Source of the DNA: Oscillospiraceae bacterium
Lineage (GTDB): Bacteria > Bacillota > Clostridia > Saccharofermentanales > Saccharofermentanaceae
DNA: 64,000 bases
NCBI GenBank assembly: GCA_902787975.1
Contig: CADAIP010000006.1
Location: 75,193-139,192, forward strand
Direction of reading: 5' to 3'
Each line of letters starts with the position of its first letter. Position 1 is the first letter of the stretch. The notes below the pieces were generated by a model. It was not told the DNA's origin and searched no databases. It saw nothing but the letters and a program-made list of their open reading frames with translations. This document shows, in pieces, positions 17,901-26,884 of the stretch. Position numbers and translations under genes: made by a program.

Positions 17901-18575
17901 ATGACTAAAATAATTGAAGTAAATAACGTAAACAAGTCTTTTGGTAAGAACGAGAACATCAACCACGTTTTAAACGGCGCTTCCATGAGCGTTGACCAGG
18001 GAGAATTTGTATCTCTGATGGGTGCTTCCGGTTCAGGTAAGTCCACACTCCTGTACCTGATCGGAGGCCTCGACAGAGATTTCCAGGGAAACATCTCAGT
18101 GTGCGGAAGTGACATCGGCTCATTGAAGGACAGTAAACTTTCTGACTTAAGACTCAAGAATATGGGATTCGTATTCCAGTTCTATAACCTTGTCATGAAC
18201 CTTAATGTCTCAGACAATATTCTTCTTCCTCAGACGATCAACGGAAAGAGAAAATCTGAACTCAAGAAAGATCTTGATGAGATACTTGAGATCACCGGCC
18301 TTACGGAGAAGAGAAAGGCTATGCCTAATACACTTTCAGGCGGTCAGCAGCAGAGAGTAGCGATTGCAAGAGCGGTTCTCGGTAACCCTTCGATCATTCT
18401 CGCGGACGAGCCTACAGGTAACCTCGATGCAACTTCAACAAAAGAGATTATGGAACTCTTCCAGAGACTTAACAAAGAAAAGGGAATGACCATTCTTCAG
18501 GTAACACACTCTGAGCAGTGTGCAGAATACGGTACACGTATCGTAAGGATCGAAGATGGTAAGACCATCGGTTAA
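17901..18575 (+). CDS. ABC transporter ATPase, LolD/MacB type
   Basis: The ATG at 17901 has GGAGG at the right distance; an upstream in-frame ATG at 17886 contains that ribosome site. The 224-residue product has Walker A GASGSGKST, Q-loop FQFYNLV, signature LSGGQQQR and Walker B IILADEPTGNLD. These fit the MacB/LolD family that works with FtsX-type permeases. It is the partner of the permease just upstream. Confidence 0.92.
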   Translation: MTKIIEVNNVNKSFGKNENINHVLNGASMSVDQGEFVSLMGASGSGKSTLLYLIGGLDRDFQGNISVCGSDIGSLKDSKLSDLRLKNMGFVFQFYNLVMNLNVSDNILLPQTINGKRKSELKKDLDEILEITGLTEKRKAMPNTLSGGQQQRVAIARAVLGNPSIILADEPTGNLDATSTKEIMELFQRLNKEKGMTILQVTHSEQCAEYGTRIVRIEDGKTIG

Positions 18576-18612
18576 TAAGTTACCCCTCACAACCCCAAGA
18601 CATAGATGCAGA

Positions 18613-18646
18613 AAGCAGCCTGTGCAACACGCACGGCTGCTTTTTG
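18613..18646 (+). terminator. intrinsic terminator of the peptidase-ABC operon
   Basis: AGCAGCC at 18614-18620 pairs with GGCTGCT at 18635-18641, followed by TTTTT. Confidence 0.85.
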
Positions 18647-18736
18647 TATATGCATAACCGCATTAATTGTTAGCAAAAATAATAACTGATATAATCTCGT
18701 CAACTGAAAAACAACGGAAAATATGGAGGATAGTTT

Positions 18737-19402
18737 ATGAAGATCTTGAAGAGGACCGTTGCAGCTTTGCTTGCTTCCGGAATGCTTGTTGCAATGACAT
18801 CATGCTCAAAAGTGGAGCAGAATTACAGGAAGGCCGGCGCTGATTGGGCTATCGAGGCATACAAAGAACTTCCTGCAGAGTTTAATGAAGATACATGCAA
18901 TCAGTTCTGGATCGGCGGAGATGTCTATGAATTCCCGATGAAGGCCGAGGAGTTTTTCGACAACGGCTGGGAGATCATCGATATATATCAGGAAGAAGTT
19001 AATGCGGATTTTCTCCTTGATCCCGAGAGCGTATATGAACTCTGCCTTAAGAAAAACCTTGGGCCCTCAGTAATGACGTGGATATATAACGAATCAGATA
19101 AACCGATGCCGGTCTCAGAATGTATGGTAATCTACGTTGCTCTTGCCTGGAATGAAGAGGCACTTCTCCCCGGAGGCGCATTGCTCTCAGCCAAGTATAA
19201 GACTTTGGATGATGCACTGGCAGCATTCAATAAAGATATGACCGAGTTCGATGCTGAGGATGATATCTACGGTTACGAATTCAAAGCTGATAACTGGGAA
19301 GAAACATGCGTCGTCAGGATTGATTTCTCTGAGGAACCCAGAGGCTATAAAGTCGGCTCTGTTAAGTACTATGCAGTCGACCCGGAACTGATCGAGCAGT
19401 AA
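18737..19402 (+). CDS. lipoprotein of unknown function
   Basis: The 221-residue product has a signal peptide with lipobox MTSC (Cys near residue 23) and an acidic outside domain. Recognisable local features are EFPMKAEEFFDNGW (about 67-80) and SAKYKTLDDALAAF, both of which recall small clostridial lipoproteins with a repeated alpha/beta unit, but I cannot name a family. The ribosome site is GGAGGA at about 18725. It is a single-gene unit, closed by a strong terminator at 19434. Confidence 0.7.
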   Translation: MKILKRTVAALLASGMLVAMTSCSKVEQNYRKAGADWAIEAYKELPAEFNEDTCNQFWIGGDVYEFPMKAEEFFDNGWEIIDIYQEEVNADFLLDPESVYELCLKKNLGPSVMTWIYNESDKPMPVSECMVIYVALAWNEEALLPGGALLSAKYKTLDDALAAFNKDMTEFDAEDDIYGYEFKADNWEETCVVRIDFSEEPRGYKVGSVKYYAVDPELIEQ

Positions 19403-19433
19403 TAAGATAGCTCTAATTTGAATTAGTGCAGTA

Positions 19434-19469
19434 CCCCTTATTCCGGTTTTGGAATAAGGGGTGCTTTTT
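19434..19469 (+). terminator. intrinsic terminator
   Basis: CCCCTTATTCC (19434-19444) is the inverted match of GGAATAAGGGG (19451-19461), followed by a T-rich run. Confidence 0.85.
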
Positions 19470-19592
19470 GTTGCTGAGAAACATTCACAAGTGCCTTGTA
19501 TAGCCAGTGCTAAAAAGGACACGATTTATATGAAAACGTGTCTTTATTTGACAATGAATAAGCTGAAGAATCAAATGACGTCAGCAATAAAC

Positions 19593-19620
19593 TTGACAAT
19601 GTAAAGATAGACGGTATAAT
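19593..19620 (+). promoter_or_regulatory. sigma-A type promoter of the hydrolase-TetR unit
   Basis: TTGACA at 19593-19598 and TATAAT at 19615-19620 are separated by 16 bases; both hexamers are perfect. The hydrolase gene starts 33 bases later. Another TTGACAATG occurs about 45 bases upstream. Confidence 0.75.
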
Positions 19621-19653
19621 CTCGAAATAGACAGTGTCAAGATTGGAGATGTC

Positions 19654-20730
19654 ATGAAGAATAAATTGATAGTTGCTGCAATAGTAATAGTGGCTATTCC
19701 GCTGCTTCTGTTTCTTGCCTGGCTTATAATGAGCCCGGGAAAGATAAGAACTTATTCAGAGCCAAACAGCATATCCGAGAAGTTCGTCATGGATATAAAT
19801 GGTGCTCCGAACGGATTCTTTATCAACAGTAAGGATATAAACAATCCCGTATTGCTTCTGGTATCGAGTGGTCCCGGAACAGACGATTATGTATTCACGG
19901 ATAAATATAAGGACATGCATATCGAAGATGAGTTTACGGTCGTATATTGGGACTACCGGTATATGGGCATTGCGTATAACAAAGACTTCGATGTGGACAG
20001 TGTAAATATCGATAATCTTCTTAATGATACGTATACAGTAACCGGGTATCTGAAGGAACGGTTCAATAAAGATAAGATCTTCATCATGGGATTCTCTGGC
20101 GGCAGTCATATCGCACTTATGGAAGCACAAAGACATCCGGAGAATTATTACGCATACATCGGTATGGCGCAGTGCGTTACCGACTCTGAAGAAAACGATA
20201 CGATAATGTATCATTTCATGAAGGATGTTTTCGGGAAGAGGGGAGATACTAAAAATCTTAAGAAACTTGAAGATTCTGTCAAGCATCTTGACAGTGGTAA
20301 TATTAAGTGTAAGGATTGGTATGTATATGTTGCTCTTCTTCATGAAGCCGGCGGCGGAACGATATATAACCAAAGTGAATTTGAAGGTATCGTCTGGCCG
20401 ATAATTACATGTAAGTGTTATACGGTAAAAGAGAAGATCAACTATGTTACTGCAATGAAGAAGTATCGCACGACTCCTCTTTCTGATGAGCTTGATGATT
20501 TCGATTACAGACAGAGCATTACAAGTTTTGATGTTCCGGTGTTCTTCATCAGTGGTGAATACGATTACAACTGTCCTTGGGAACTTGTGCGTGAATACTG
20601 CGATGTAATTGATGCACCGCAAAAAGGATTCTATAAAATCAGCGGAGCTGCACACAGTCCTTTGTGGGAGAATCCTGAAGAGACAGAGAAAGCATTAATT
20701 GAGATTAAGGAGATGACTTTAAATGGCTGA
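19654..20730 (+). CDS. membrane-anchored alpha/beta hydrolase
   Basis: The 358-residue product has an N-terminal transmembrane anchor (about 4-26) and an alpha/beta-hydrolase domain. The nucleophile elbow is GFSGGS, the acid is in ISGEYDYNCPW and the His is in GAAHSPLW. The SGPGTDD segment after strand 3 may form the oxyanion hole. It resembles proline-iminopeptidase-like hydrolases, though the substrate is unknown. Its end overlaps the start of the TetR gene by 8 bases, suggesting that the regulator controls this unit. Confidence 0.8.
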   Translation: MKNKLIVAAIVIVAIPLLLFLAWLIMSPGKIRTYSEPNSISEKFVMDINGAPNGFFINSKDINNPVLLLVSSGPGTDDYVFTDKYKDMHIEDEFTVVYWDYRYMGIAYNKDFDVDSVNIDNLLNDTYTVTGYLKERFNKDKIFIMGFSGGSHIALMEAQRHPENYYAYIGMAQCVTDSEENDTIMYHFMKDVFGKRGDTKNLKKLEDSVKHLDSGNIKCKDWYVYVALLHEAGGGTIYNQSEFEGIVWPIITCKCYTVKEKINYVTAMKKYRTTPLSDELDDFDYRQSITSFDVPVFFISGEYDYNCPWELVREYCDVIDAPQKGFYKISGAAHSPLWENPEETEKALIEIKEMTLNG

Positions 20731-21298
20731 CAGTTACCATCACGGAAATCTGAGACAGGCATTGATCGATGCGGGAATCAAGATAATAAACGAGAGCGGT
20801 GAAGAGAGCCTTTCTCTTCGTAAAGTTGCAGCGGAATGCAATGTATCTCATGCGGCGCCTTACGCTCATTTCAACAGCAAGGAAGAATTGATCGAAGCGA
20901 TAAAGAGCAGCGTTACTGATCAGTTTATGGAAGAGCTCGAAGCAGGTGTTGCAGAGTGCGCAACTGCTGAAGAAGCGATCCTTGCTATGGGCAGAACTTA
21001 TCTTACTTTCTTCAGCCGAAATCCTGATTATTTTGTGTTCCTTTTCGGTAAGCAGAATATCAATGCACATCTTCAGATGAATAAAGATTATAAAAACGAT
21101 TATCCTCCGTTTGCTTTGCTTAAGCGGATGTACAGACTCTATCTGGAAGAGAAGGGTATTGAGAAGTCTTTTGAAGAACAGGAGATCGATCTCATTAAGA
21201 TCTGGGCGATGGTTCACGGCATGGCTTCTATCGCATGCATGAAGGGCGTTAAGACCTCATTTAAATGGAACGACCCTGACGAGAGGTTGCTGGTATAA
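20723..21298 (+). CDS. TetR/AcrR-family transcriptional regulator
   Basis: The 191-residue product has an N-terminal TetR helix-turn-helix: YHHGNLRQALIDAG, then LSLRKVAAECNVSHAAPYAHF (helices 2 and 3, about residues 32-52). The C-terminal half is the ligand-binding domain, with WAMVHGMASIACMKG near the end, a WHG-type TetR_C pattern. It overlaps the hydrolase gene and is followed 16 bases later by a small gene, so the three are probably co-transcribed. Local autoregulation is likely. Confidence 0.88.
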   Translation: MADSYHHGNLRQALIDAGIKIINESGEESLSLRKVAAECNVSHAAPYAHFNSKEELIEAIKSSVTDQFMEELEAGVAECATAEEAILAMGRTYLTFFSRNPDYFVFLFGKQNINAHLQMNKDYKNDYPPFALLKRMYRLYLEEKGIEKSFEEQEIDLIKIWAMVHGMASIACMKGVKTSFKWNDPDERLLV

Positions 21299-21314
21299 AC
21301 AGGAGGAAACTGTT

Positions 21315-21788
21315 ATGGGTCTTTTCGGATCGAAGAAAGGTAATGCTGGACATTTAAGTTCTTTCAGTTACAGTCCAGGTTACTGCGATATGACCGGCGA
21401 GAGCCACAGCTGTGAACTCAAAAAGAACGATGCGGGTGAGTGGGTATTCATCTGCAGAGACCGCGATGTGCATTCAGATCCGTTTACTATCCTGACCTAT
21501 TCTGTTTCATCCGGAAGTGCTTCCGAATTTGAAGAACACATTAAGAAGATAAATTTCATCTCGCTCTCGAAAAGACTTAAGAGCAGTGAATTCGTTACAG
21601 ACTACAGCCCATGGCACTTCACTGTTGTTTTCGACTGTTCTGAAATAGGCGGCAGCAGTTACGATGATTACGGTATTTCACAGTACAGGGTTTATTCACC
21701 AATGGACCAGAATCTGATGAAAGAAGTAAAGGAAAAATTTTATGCCCTTAAGGGTGAATTGATCTCCGAAACGACGGAAGATGACTGA
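21315..21788 (+). CDS. small soluble protein of unknown function
   Basis: The ribosome site is AGGAGG at about 21301. The 157-residue product starts MGLFGSKKGNAGHL, has no signal peptide or membrane helix, and contains CDMTGESHSCELKKND and the aromatic block TDYSPWHFTVVFDCSE. I do not recognise the family. It is the third gene of the hydrolase-TetR unit. Confidence 0.6.
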   Translation: MGLFGSKKGNAGHLSSFSYSPGYCDMTGESHSCELKKNDAGEWVFICRDRDVHSDPFTILTYSVSSGSASEFEEHIKKINFISLSKRLKSSEFVTDYSPWHFTVVFDCSEIGGSSYDDYGISQYRVYSPMDQNLMKEVKEKFYALKGELISETTEDD

Positions 21789-21936
21789 TAATTTATACTT
21801 GTTAGGCTGTCTGTTGTTTAGCCAACATTTTCGCATGTAATTGTTTATTGGATTGTCCTGATCTGCCTGTAATAATGAAGCCGGAAGTAGAAATAAAAAT
21901 ACTTAAGGTTTCATAAATGGAAAGAAGGGCAAGAAA

Positions 21937-22659
21937 ATGAAAAACATAACAAGTAAGCTAATAGCACTCGGACTTACCGGTGCACTCGCGGTAGTAAGCT
22001 TTACCGCATGCAGCAAGGCAAAGGAAACAACAGCTGAAACAACATCAGATACGGTAGTTGAGAAAATGAGCGGAAACAAAAGAGTAGGCGGATGGTCCGT
22101 TCCTCAGGATACAAAGATCACAGAAGAGGAGCTTAAGATCTTCAACAAGGCGATCGAAGGACTTACAGGTGTCGGATATGAACCTGTAGCTTATCTCGGA
22201 TCCCAGGTGGTCGCAGGAACAAATCACTGCTTCCTTTGCAAATCCACAGTTATCTATCCCGGAGCAACGAACCGATACACACTCGTATATATCTACGAGA
22301 AGCTTGACGGAACAGAAGAGATCCTGAAATTCGAAGATGTTACTCTTCCCGGAACTGCAGATGCAGATGGCGCACCTATTGCAGGCGGATGGAACTATGC
22401 AGAAGATCCGTCAGTAGATGACAACATTAAGGCGGTTGTTGATAAAGCAACTGAAAAACTATTAGGTGCAGAATACGAACCGGTAGCATATATCGGATCA
22501 CAGGTCGTTGCAGGAATTAACCATGCACTGCTCTGCAGGATAACAGCGGTAACTCCTGATGCTGAGAGCGGATACGCACTCGTATACATTTACGAGGATC
22601 TGAACGGCGGAGTTGAGGTGCTGGAGATCAACGAGATTACACTTTCGATCGACGCATAA
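21937..22659 (+). CDS. lipoprotein with two tandem cystatin-like domains
   Basis: The 240-residue product has a signal peptide with lipobox FTAC (Cys near residue 25) and then two repeats of about 95 residues. Each has the three cystatin marks in order: a Gly-Gly start (RVGGW at 49-53; IAGGW at 148-152), the loop QVVAG (90-94 and 189-193) in the contexts GSQVVAGTNH and GSQVVAGINH, and a following strand YTLVYIYE or YALVYIYE. In eukaryotic cystatins the QxVxG loop and the N-terminal Gly enter the active site of papain-type proteases. Function here is inferred: a surface-bound inhibitor of cysteine proteases, from the host, a neighbour or the cell itself. Confidence 0.7.
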   Translation: MKNITSKLIALGLTGALAVVSFTACSKAKETTAETTSDTVVEKMSGNKRVGGWSVPQDTKITEEELKIFNKAIEGLTGVGYEPVAYLGSQVVAGTNHCFLCKSTVIYPGATNRYTLVYIYEKLDGTEEILKFEDVTLPGTADADGAPIAGGWNYAEDPSVDDNIKAVVDKATEKLLGAEYEPVAYIGSQVVAGINHALLCRITAVTPDAESGYALVYIYEDLNGGVEVLEINEITLSIDA

Positions 22660-22781
22660 TAAATATACGGAAGAAATCTAACAAATTCCCTCTGTTTTGT
22701 GGTAAAATTTCTTTAACAATTTGGAAGGCTATTTGCTTTTCCTGTTAGAGAGATCGGGTAATCACAACAGGGGGAATCATT

Positions 22782-23291
22782 ATGAAGAGATTATTGGCAC
22801 TGGTACTTGTAGGCGCAATGTCACTGGCATTGTTCGGATGCGGCAAGAAAGATTCCGGAAGCGGTAAAAACCGTGATGAAGATGATAAGCCTAAGGCTAC
22901 GACTGAAGAGGTAGAAGACGACGAATACGGAGATGATTCCGGAATCGGTTTCTCACAGAAAGGCGAGAAAACCGCATTTTCAGTGAGTGCTGATATCGAG
23001 CTGACACAGGGTGCTTGGATGGGCTTTATTCCCGGTACAAAGGGATACAAGGATGAAGAGGAAGCAGATGAATACGATGTCCTCTACACATATATCGAAA
23101 ACCCTGAGAAGAAGGATTCCGAAGATTATATCTTCCAGTTTGATAATGATTCAATAAATGCTTTGGATGACGGAGATTACATCATTGTCCTTTGTGATGA
23201 CGATGACAACGGAAAAGTCATTCTTTATATCCCTGCAGTTATCAAGGGTTCAAAGGTAACCTGCGATTTCGATAAGATCGTTATCAACTGA
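22782..23291 (+). CDS. acidic lipoprotein of unknown function
   Basis: The ribosome site is a GGGGGA stretch ending about 10 bases before the start. The 169-residue product has a signal peptide with lipobox LFGC (Cys near residue 20), a charged Lys/Asp/Glu-rich linker and a C-terminal domain with YDVLYTYIENPEKKD and DDGDYIIVLCDDDDNGK. The family is not recognised. It is followed 15 bases later by an acetyltransferase gene. Confidence 0.65.
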   Translation: MKRLLALVLVGAMSLALFGCGKKDSGSGKNRDEDDKPKATTEEVEDDEYGDDSGIGFSQKGEKTAFSVSADIELTQGAWMGFIPGTKGYKDEEEADEYDVLYTYIENPEKKDSEDYIFQFDNDSINALDDGDYIIVLCDDDDNGKVILYIPAVIKGSKVTCDFDKIVIN

Positions 23292-23306
23292 TAAGGCACG
23301 AATCTT

Positions 23307-23753
23307 ATGACTGTTCTCAAAGCTGAACAAAAAGATCTTCAGGAGATCCTGGAGCTTCAATACCTCGCTTATCAAAGCGAGGCAGCTTTGTTTGGCAATA
23401 AAGATATTCCGCCGTTGAAGGAAACGATCGAAGAACTGACTGAAGAATTCAATAAGGGCACGATCCTGAAACTGGTAGAAGACGGTAAAATCATCGGTTC
23501 TGTCAGGGCATATGCGAAGAACGGAACTGCATATATAGGAAAGCTTATGGTCCATCCTGATCACAGATGCAAAGGCTATGGAACGCTGCTCTTAAATGAG
23601 ATCGAGAAATGTTTTCCTGACTGCAGGTTTGAATTATTTACGAGTACGAGAAGTGAAGACAATATCCGTCTTTACAAAAAACTCGGTTACATGATCTTCG
23701 ACACCAAGAAGATAACCGACGAACTGGTTTTCGTATATCTGGAAAAACAATAA
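23307..23753 (+). CDS. GNAT-family N-acetyltransferase
   Basis: The 148-residue product has the GNAT acetyl-CoA-binding motif A: IGKLMVHPDHRCKGYGTLLL, with RCKGYG forming the pyrophosphate loop, and a motif B ending FTSTRSEDNIRLYKKLGY. The substrate is unknown. It ends three bases before the stop of the convergent membrane gene at 23757. Confidence 0.88.
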   Translation: MTVLKAEQKDLQEILELQYLAYQSEAALFGNKDIPPLKETIEELTEEFNKGTILKLVEDGKIIGSVRAYAKNGTAYIGKLMVHPDHRCKGYGTLLLNEIEKCFPDCRFELFTSTRSEDNIRLYKKLGYMIFDTKKITDELVFVYLEKQ

Positions 23754-23756
23754 AGA

Positions 23757-24185
23757 TCAGTCAACTCTTTTATAGATAGTTCCGTCGTAGGCGAAAAGGA
23801 CATAGATGTATTCGTCTGTGCCTTTTATTTCCCATACAAACTTGGGATCTGTTTTATAGTCGTTCTGATCTATGTAGACTACGCTGCCGAGATAATGTCC
23901 TTTGTCGGAGGCGGAGTAGTCATTGTCATAGTTTTCCGCATATGTGACACCGTCAATGACTATTTCATCAGATTCATGTCCGTTGTATGTGCCGATGACA
24001 TGGTTGATGTCATAACTGAATTTGATGACGGCTCCGATGATTATGCATGCGATAGAGACGGCAACATATATGGCTGCCTGTCTTCTTTTGCCGCCTGCCT
24101 TTATGCCTTTTACAAAAAAGATGATTGCAGGGACGATTATTCCTGCCGCCAGATGCATTAAAAACATGAGCGTGAAGCCGAACAT
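23757..24185 (-). CDS. small membrane protein of unknown function
   Basis: The 142-residue product has two N-terminal hydrophobic helices (about 3-25 and 36-54) and an outside domain ending PKFVWEIKGTDEYIYVLF. It may be membrane-linked with a C-terminal sensor-like fold, but no family is recognised. It lies 11 bases downstream of the gene ending at 24197 and probably shares its transcript. Confidence 0.6.
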   Translation of the reverse strand: MFGFTLMFLMHLAAGIIVPAIIFFVKGIKAGGKRRQAAIYVAVSIACIIIGAVIKFSYDINHVIGTYNGHESDEIVIDGVTYAENYDNDYSASDKGHYLGSVVYIDQNDYKTDPKFVWEIKGTDEYIYVLFAYDGTIYKRVD

Positions 24186-24196
24186 GTGAATTCCTT

Positions 24197-24517
24197 TCAG
24201 ATCTTCTCGAAGATTTTATTCTCGTCCTTTATGGACTCATGAAAATCTTCGATCATACGGAGATGTTTTTCTTTCTTTTTACGTGCGACAAATATGCCGA
24301 TGATAAGATCGAGAGCCGTTATGACCAGGGGAGACCTGCGGAAACAGTCGATCCAAAAGTTGGCCGTTGTAACATCCATTTCTCCTCTGGCAACAAGCAT
24401 GTAAAAATATATATTGGCCCATACATATACGATGCACAACAATACAAACAGGATAGGAGCAGCAATAACAAACGGCCTATAAAATCTGTAAAATGAAACT
24501 TTAGATTGTTTGTTCAT
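24197..24517 (-). CDS. small membrane protein of unknown function
   Basis: The start at 24517 has AGGAGG at good distance on the minus strand; an upstream ATG at 24601 lies inside the preceding gene. The 106-residue product has two predicted membrane helices (about 14-44 and 64-82) and ends in a charged tail KEKHLRMIEDFHESIKDENK. No family recognised. It lies between two other minus-strand envelope genes. Confidence 0.6.
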   Translation of the reverse strand: MNKQSKVSFYRFYRPFVIAAPILFVLLCIVYVWANIYFYMLVARGEMDVTTANFWIDCFRRSPLVITALDLIIGIFVARKKKEKHLRMIEDFHESIKDENKIFEKI

Positions 24518-24548
24518 TGATTTCTGCCTCCTTTTGTATTTGTTCGGT

Positions 24549-25349
24549 TTAGATGTCTTCGTAAAGAATGTATCCGCCGTTTCCGTCTTCTCTGATCTCA
24601 AGGTCAGAAAGCGATGCGCCGAGCATCATTTCACGTGTGTATTCGCCGTCGATCTCGTGAACTTTGCCGTCGGTGTCAATGACGCTGAAGGTGAGTGTAA
24701 GTTCGAATGTGTCTCCTGTTGCGACCTGATTGCCGATCATCTGTTCGGTGAATTCGAAGTAAAGCAGCTCGCCCTTTTTGAATGCTGATTTATCTGCATT
24801 TTCCACACCGCCGGTTCTCTCTGATTCTCCGTTGATCGCAAGATCATAGCAGACGCTCATAACGTTCTCCGCGTTACAGACAACATCGATATTTACTGCG
24901 GACATCTCGTAATGAATTCCCGAAGAACCCCATGATTCAAAACTGCCTGACCTGATGTAGGAGGGAGTATAGATATCCTTGTTCTTCGTGTCGGTTGCCC
25001 TTAAGAATTCAGGCTGGTCCATGATGCCGCCGACGTGCTTGATCATGAGGTAGTTATCGAGAGGATCTTCATTAAGTGAATAGATGCGTGTGTTCTTGTC
25101 GTCGTCCATGTAACCGACGCATTCTCTGATGGAGTCATCAGACATCTTATCGTTCAGTTTTCCGAAGTAGGAATATGTCCTTCCCTGATAATTGAACAAT
25201 GTCTCTCCCTGGTCTTTGTCGTAGGAACTTTCGATCGATGTCGCATTTGGAGGGAGCTCCAGGCTGCCGTTATCCCTGTTAAACATTGAACAGCCTGAAA
25301 GCAGTACCGCTCCGCACAAACTCACTATCAAAACCTTATTCCATTTCAT
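24549..25349 (-). CDS. lipoprotein of unknown function
   Basis: The start at 25349 is chosen because it places a signal peptide at the N-terminus (MKWNKVLIVSLCG, lipobox LSGC) and has GGGGA upstream. The 266-residue product has an outside domain with GETLFNYQGRTYSYFGKL and an end LSDLEIREDGNGGYILYEDI. No family recognised. It is the first gene of a likely three-gene minus-strand unit (24549, 24197, 23757). Confidence 0.65.
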   Translation of the reverse strand: MKWNKVLIVSLCGAVLLSGCSMFNRDNGSLELPPNATSIESSYDKDQGETLFNYQGRTYSYFGKLNDKMSDDSIRECVGYMDDDKNTRIYSLNEDPLDNYLMIKHVGGIMDQPEFLRATDTKNKDIYTPSYIRSGSFESWGSSGIHYEMSAVNIDVVCNAENVMSVCYDLAINGESERTGGVENADKSAFKKGELLYFEFTEQMIGNQVATGDTFELTLTFSVIDTDGKVHEIDGEYTREMMLGASLSDLEIREDGNGGYILYEDI

Positions 25350-25602
25350 TTTTCTATTCCCCGCTAATCCCTTTGCACTTGTTATGCTGAGGTAATGATA
25401 CACCTCGAAAACTCGTTTTGCAACATAAATTTATCGCAAAACAATAATTATTTGTTGTTTGACTTGACAAAAGAACTTTGCTGCTTCCGGGATGTAAGGA
25501 TTAATTTATACACGCACGGGAACAAAAAAGACTCATTTTCTACAATGCTTATTCATAAGTTACGTTTATAATCGTCTTATAAGGAATAAGGAGGCTGTAA
25601 TT

Positions 25603-26775
25603 ATGCAACAGCGAAAAGGTATCTCCATTTTAGGTTACGGATGTATGAGGTTTACAAAGAGCGGCGCTAGCATCGACTTTGATAAGGCTGAGAAGGAATT
25701 CATGCGTGCGTTCGAACTCGGAGTCAATTATTACGATACCGCATATATCTATCCGGGAAGTGAAGAACTCGTCGGCCGCATAATCGAGAAGAACGGCATC
25801 CGCGACAAGATCAATCTCGCTACCAAGCTCCCGCAGTATCTCATCAACAACCGCGCAGGTCTGGATAAATATTTCAATGAGGAATTAAAGCGCCTCAGGA
25901 CCGATTATGTCGATTACTACCTGATGCACCATATGACTGATTTCCAGCAGTGGGAAAAGCTTCAGGCACTGGGCATTGAGGAGTGGATCGCTGAGAAAAA
26001 GAAGAGCGGCCAGATCAGAAACGTCGGCTTCTCTTTTCACGGCGACACGGCAACATTCAAGAAGATCCTGAACGCATATGACTGGGACAGCTGTCTTGTC
26101 CAGTATAACTATTTCGATGAGCACACACAGGCCGGCCGTGCAGGTATTCAGGCTGCTGCTGAGAAGGGCGTCAAGGTGTTCATCATGGAGCCTTTGCGCG
26201 GAGGTAAACTTGTTGACCTTCTTCCTGAAAAAGCCAAGAAAGAGATTGCCAACGAGCGTCACGGAAGAACACCTGCCGAGTGGGCCTTCAGATGGCTCTG
26301 GGACCAGCCCGAGATCACATGTGTTTTGTCCGGCATGAACTCCATTGCAATGGTCGAAGAGAACTGCCGCATCGCATCTGAAGCCAAAGCCGGAGATTAC
26401 GGTCCTGAAGAAAAAGAATTCATCGAGAAGATCAAGTCTTACATTATCGAGAGCACGAAGGTAAACTGCACCGGCTGCAGATACTGCATGCCTTGTCCCA
26501 AGGGTGTCGACATCCCTACGATCTTCTCGTGCTATAACCACATGTATTCCGAGAGCAAGAGCTCCGGCCGTCTCGAGTATTTCCAGACGATAGGCCTTCG
26601 AATGACACCCGCCGATGCCTCGCTCTGCGTTAAGTGCGGCAAGTGTGAGAAGCATTGCCCCCAGAACATCCCGATCAGGGAAAAGCTCGTGGAAGCAGAC
26701 AAGCATCTCCGCCCCTGGTGGCAGAAGATCTACCTCAAGGCTGCTCGCCGTGTCATGGTCGGAAAGAAAAAATAA
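25603..26775 (+). CDS. aldo/keto reductase with C-terminal 2x[4Fe-4S] ferredoxin domain
   Basis: The ribosome site is AAGGAGG at about 25588. The 390-residue product has an aldo/keto reductase barrel (1 to about 285) with LGYGCMRF, the catalytic Asp-Tyr pair in NYYDTAYIY and the following LATKLPQYL, then a ferredoxin-type tail with CTGCRYCMPCPKG (about 293-305) and CVKCGKCEKHCPQ (about 347-359). This architecture is common in anaerobes and links a carbonyl reduction to iron-sulfur electron transfer. The substrate is unknown. It lies upstream of the hydrogenase maturation operon but has its own upstream region. Confidence 0.88.
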   Translation: MQQRKGISILGYGCMRFTKSGASIDFDKAEKEFMRAFELGVNYYDTAYIYPGSEELVGRIIEKNGIRDKINLATKLPQYLINNRAGLDKYFNEELKRLRTDYVDYYLMHHMTDFQQWEKLQALGIEEWIAEKKKSGQIRNVGFSFHGDTATFKKILNAYDWDSCLVQYNYFDEHTQAGRAGIQAAAEKGVKVFIMEPLRGGKLVDLLPEKAKKEIANERHGRTPAEWAFRWLWDQPEITCVLSGMNSIAMVEENCRIASEAKAGDYGPEEKEFIEKIKSYIIESTKVNCTGCRYCMPCPKGVDIPTIFSCYNHMYSESKSSGRLEYFQTIGLRMTPADASLCVKCGKCEKHCPQNIPIREKLVEADKHLRPWWQKIYLKAARRVMVGKKK

Positions 26776-26884
26776 GATAATCACCCGTGCTGATTAAATT
26801 CAAATTAACCATTGAAACGTGACATCTTTTCATAAGCTCGCGCGGGCACATTGCTTTTGTATCTGCAAGGTGTTACTTTATGCT

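Noticed and set aside
19756-20655. 299-codon minus-strand frame opposite the alpha/beta hydrolase
   Set aside because: The plus-strand frame has hydrolase motifs, a promoter and coupling to the TetR gene; the minus frame has none of these.
25885-26784. 299-codon minus-strand frame opposite the aldo/keto reductase
   Set aside because: The plus-strand product has full AKR and ferredoxin motifs; the antisense frame is an effect of codon use.
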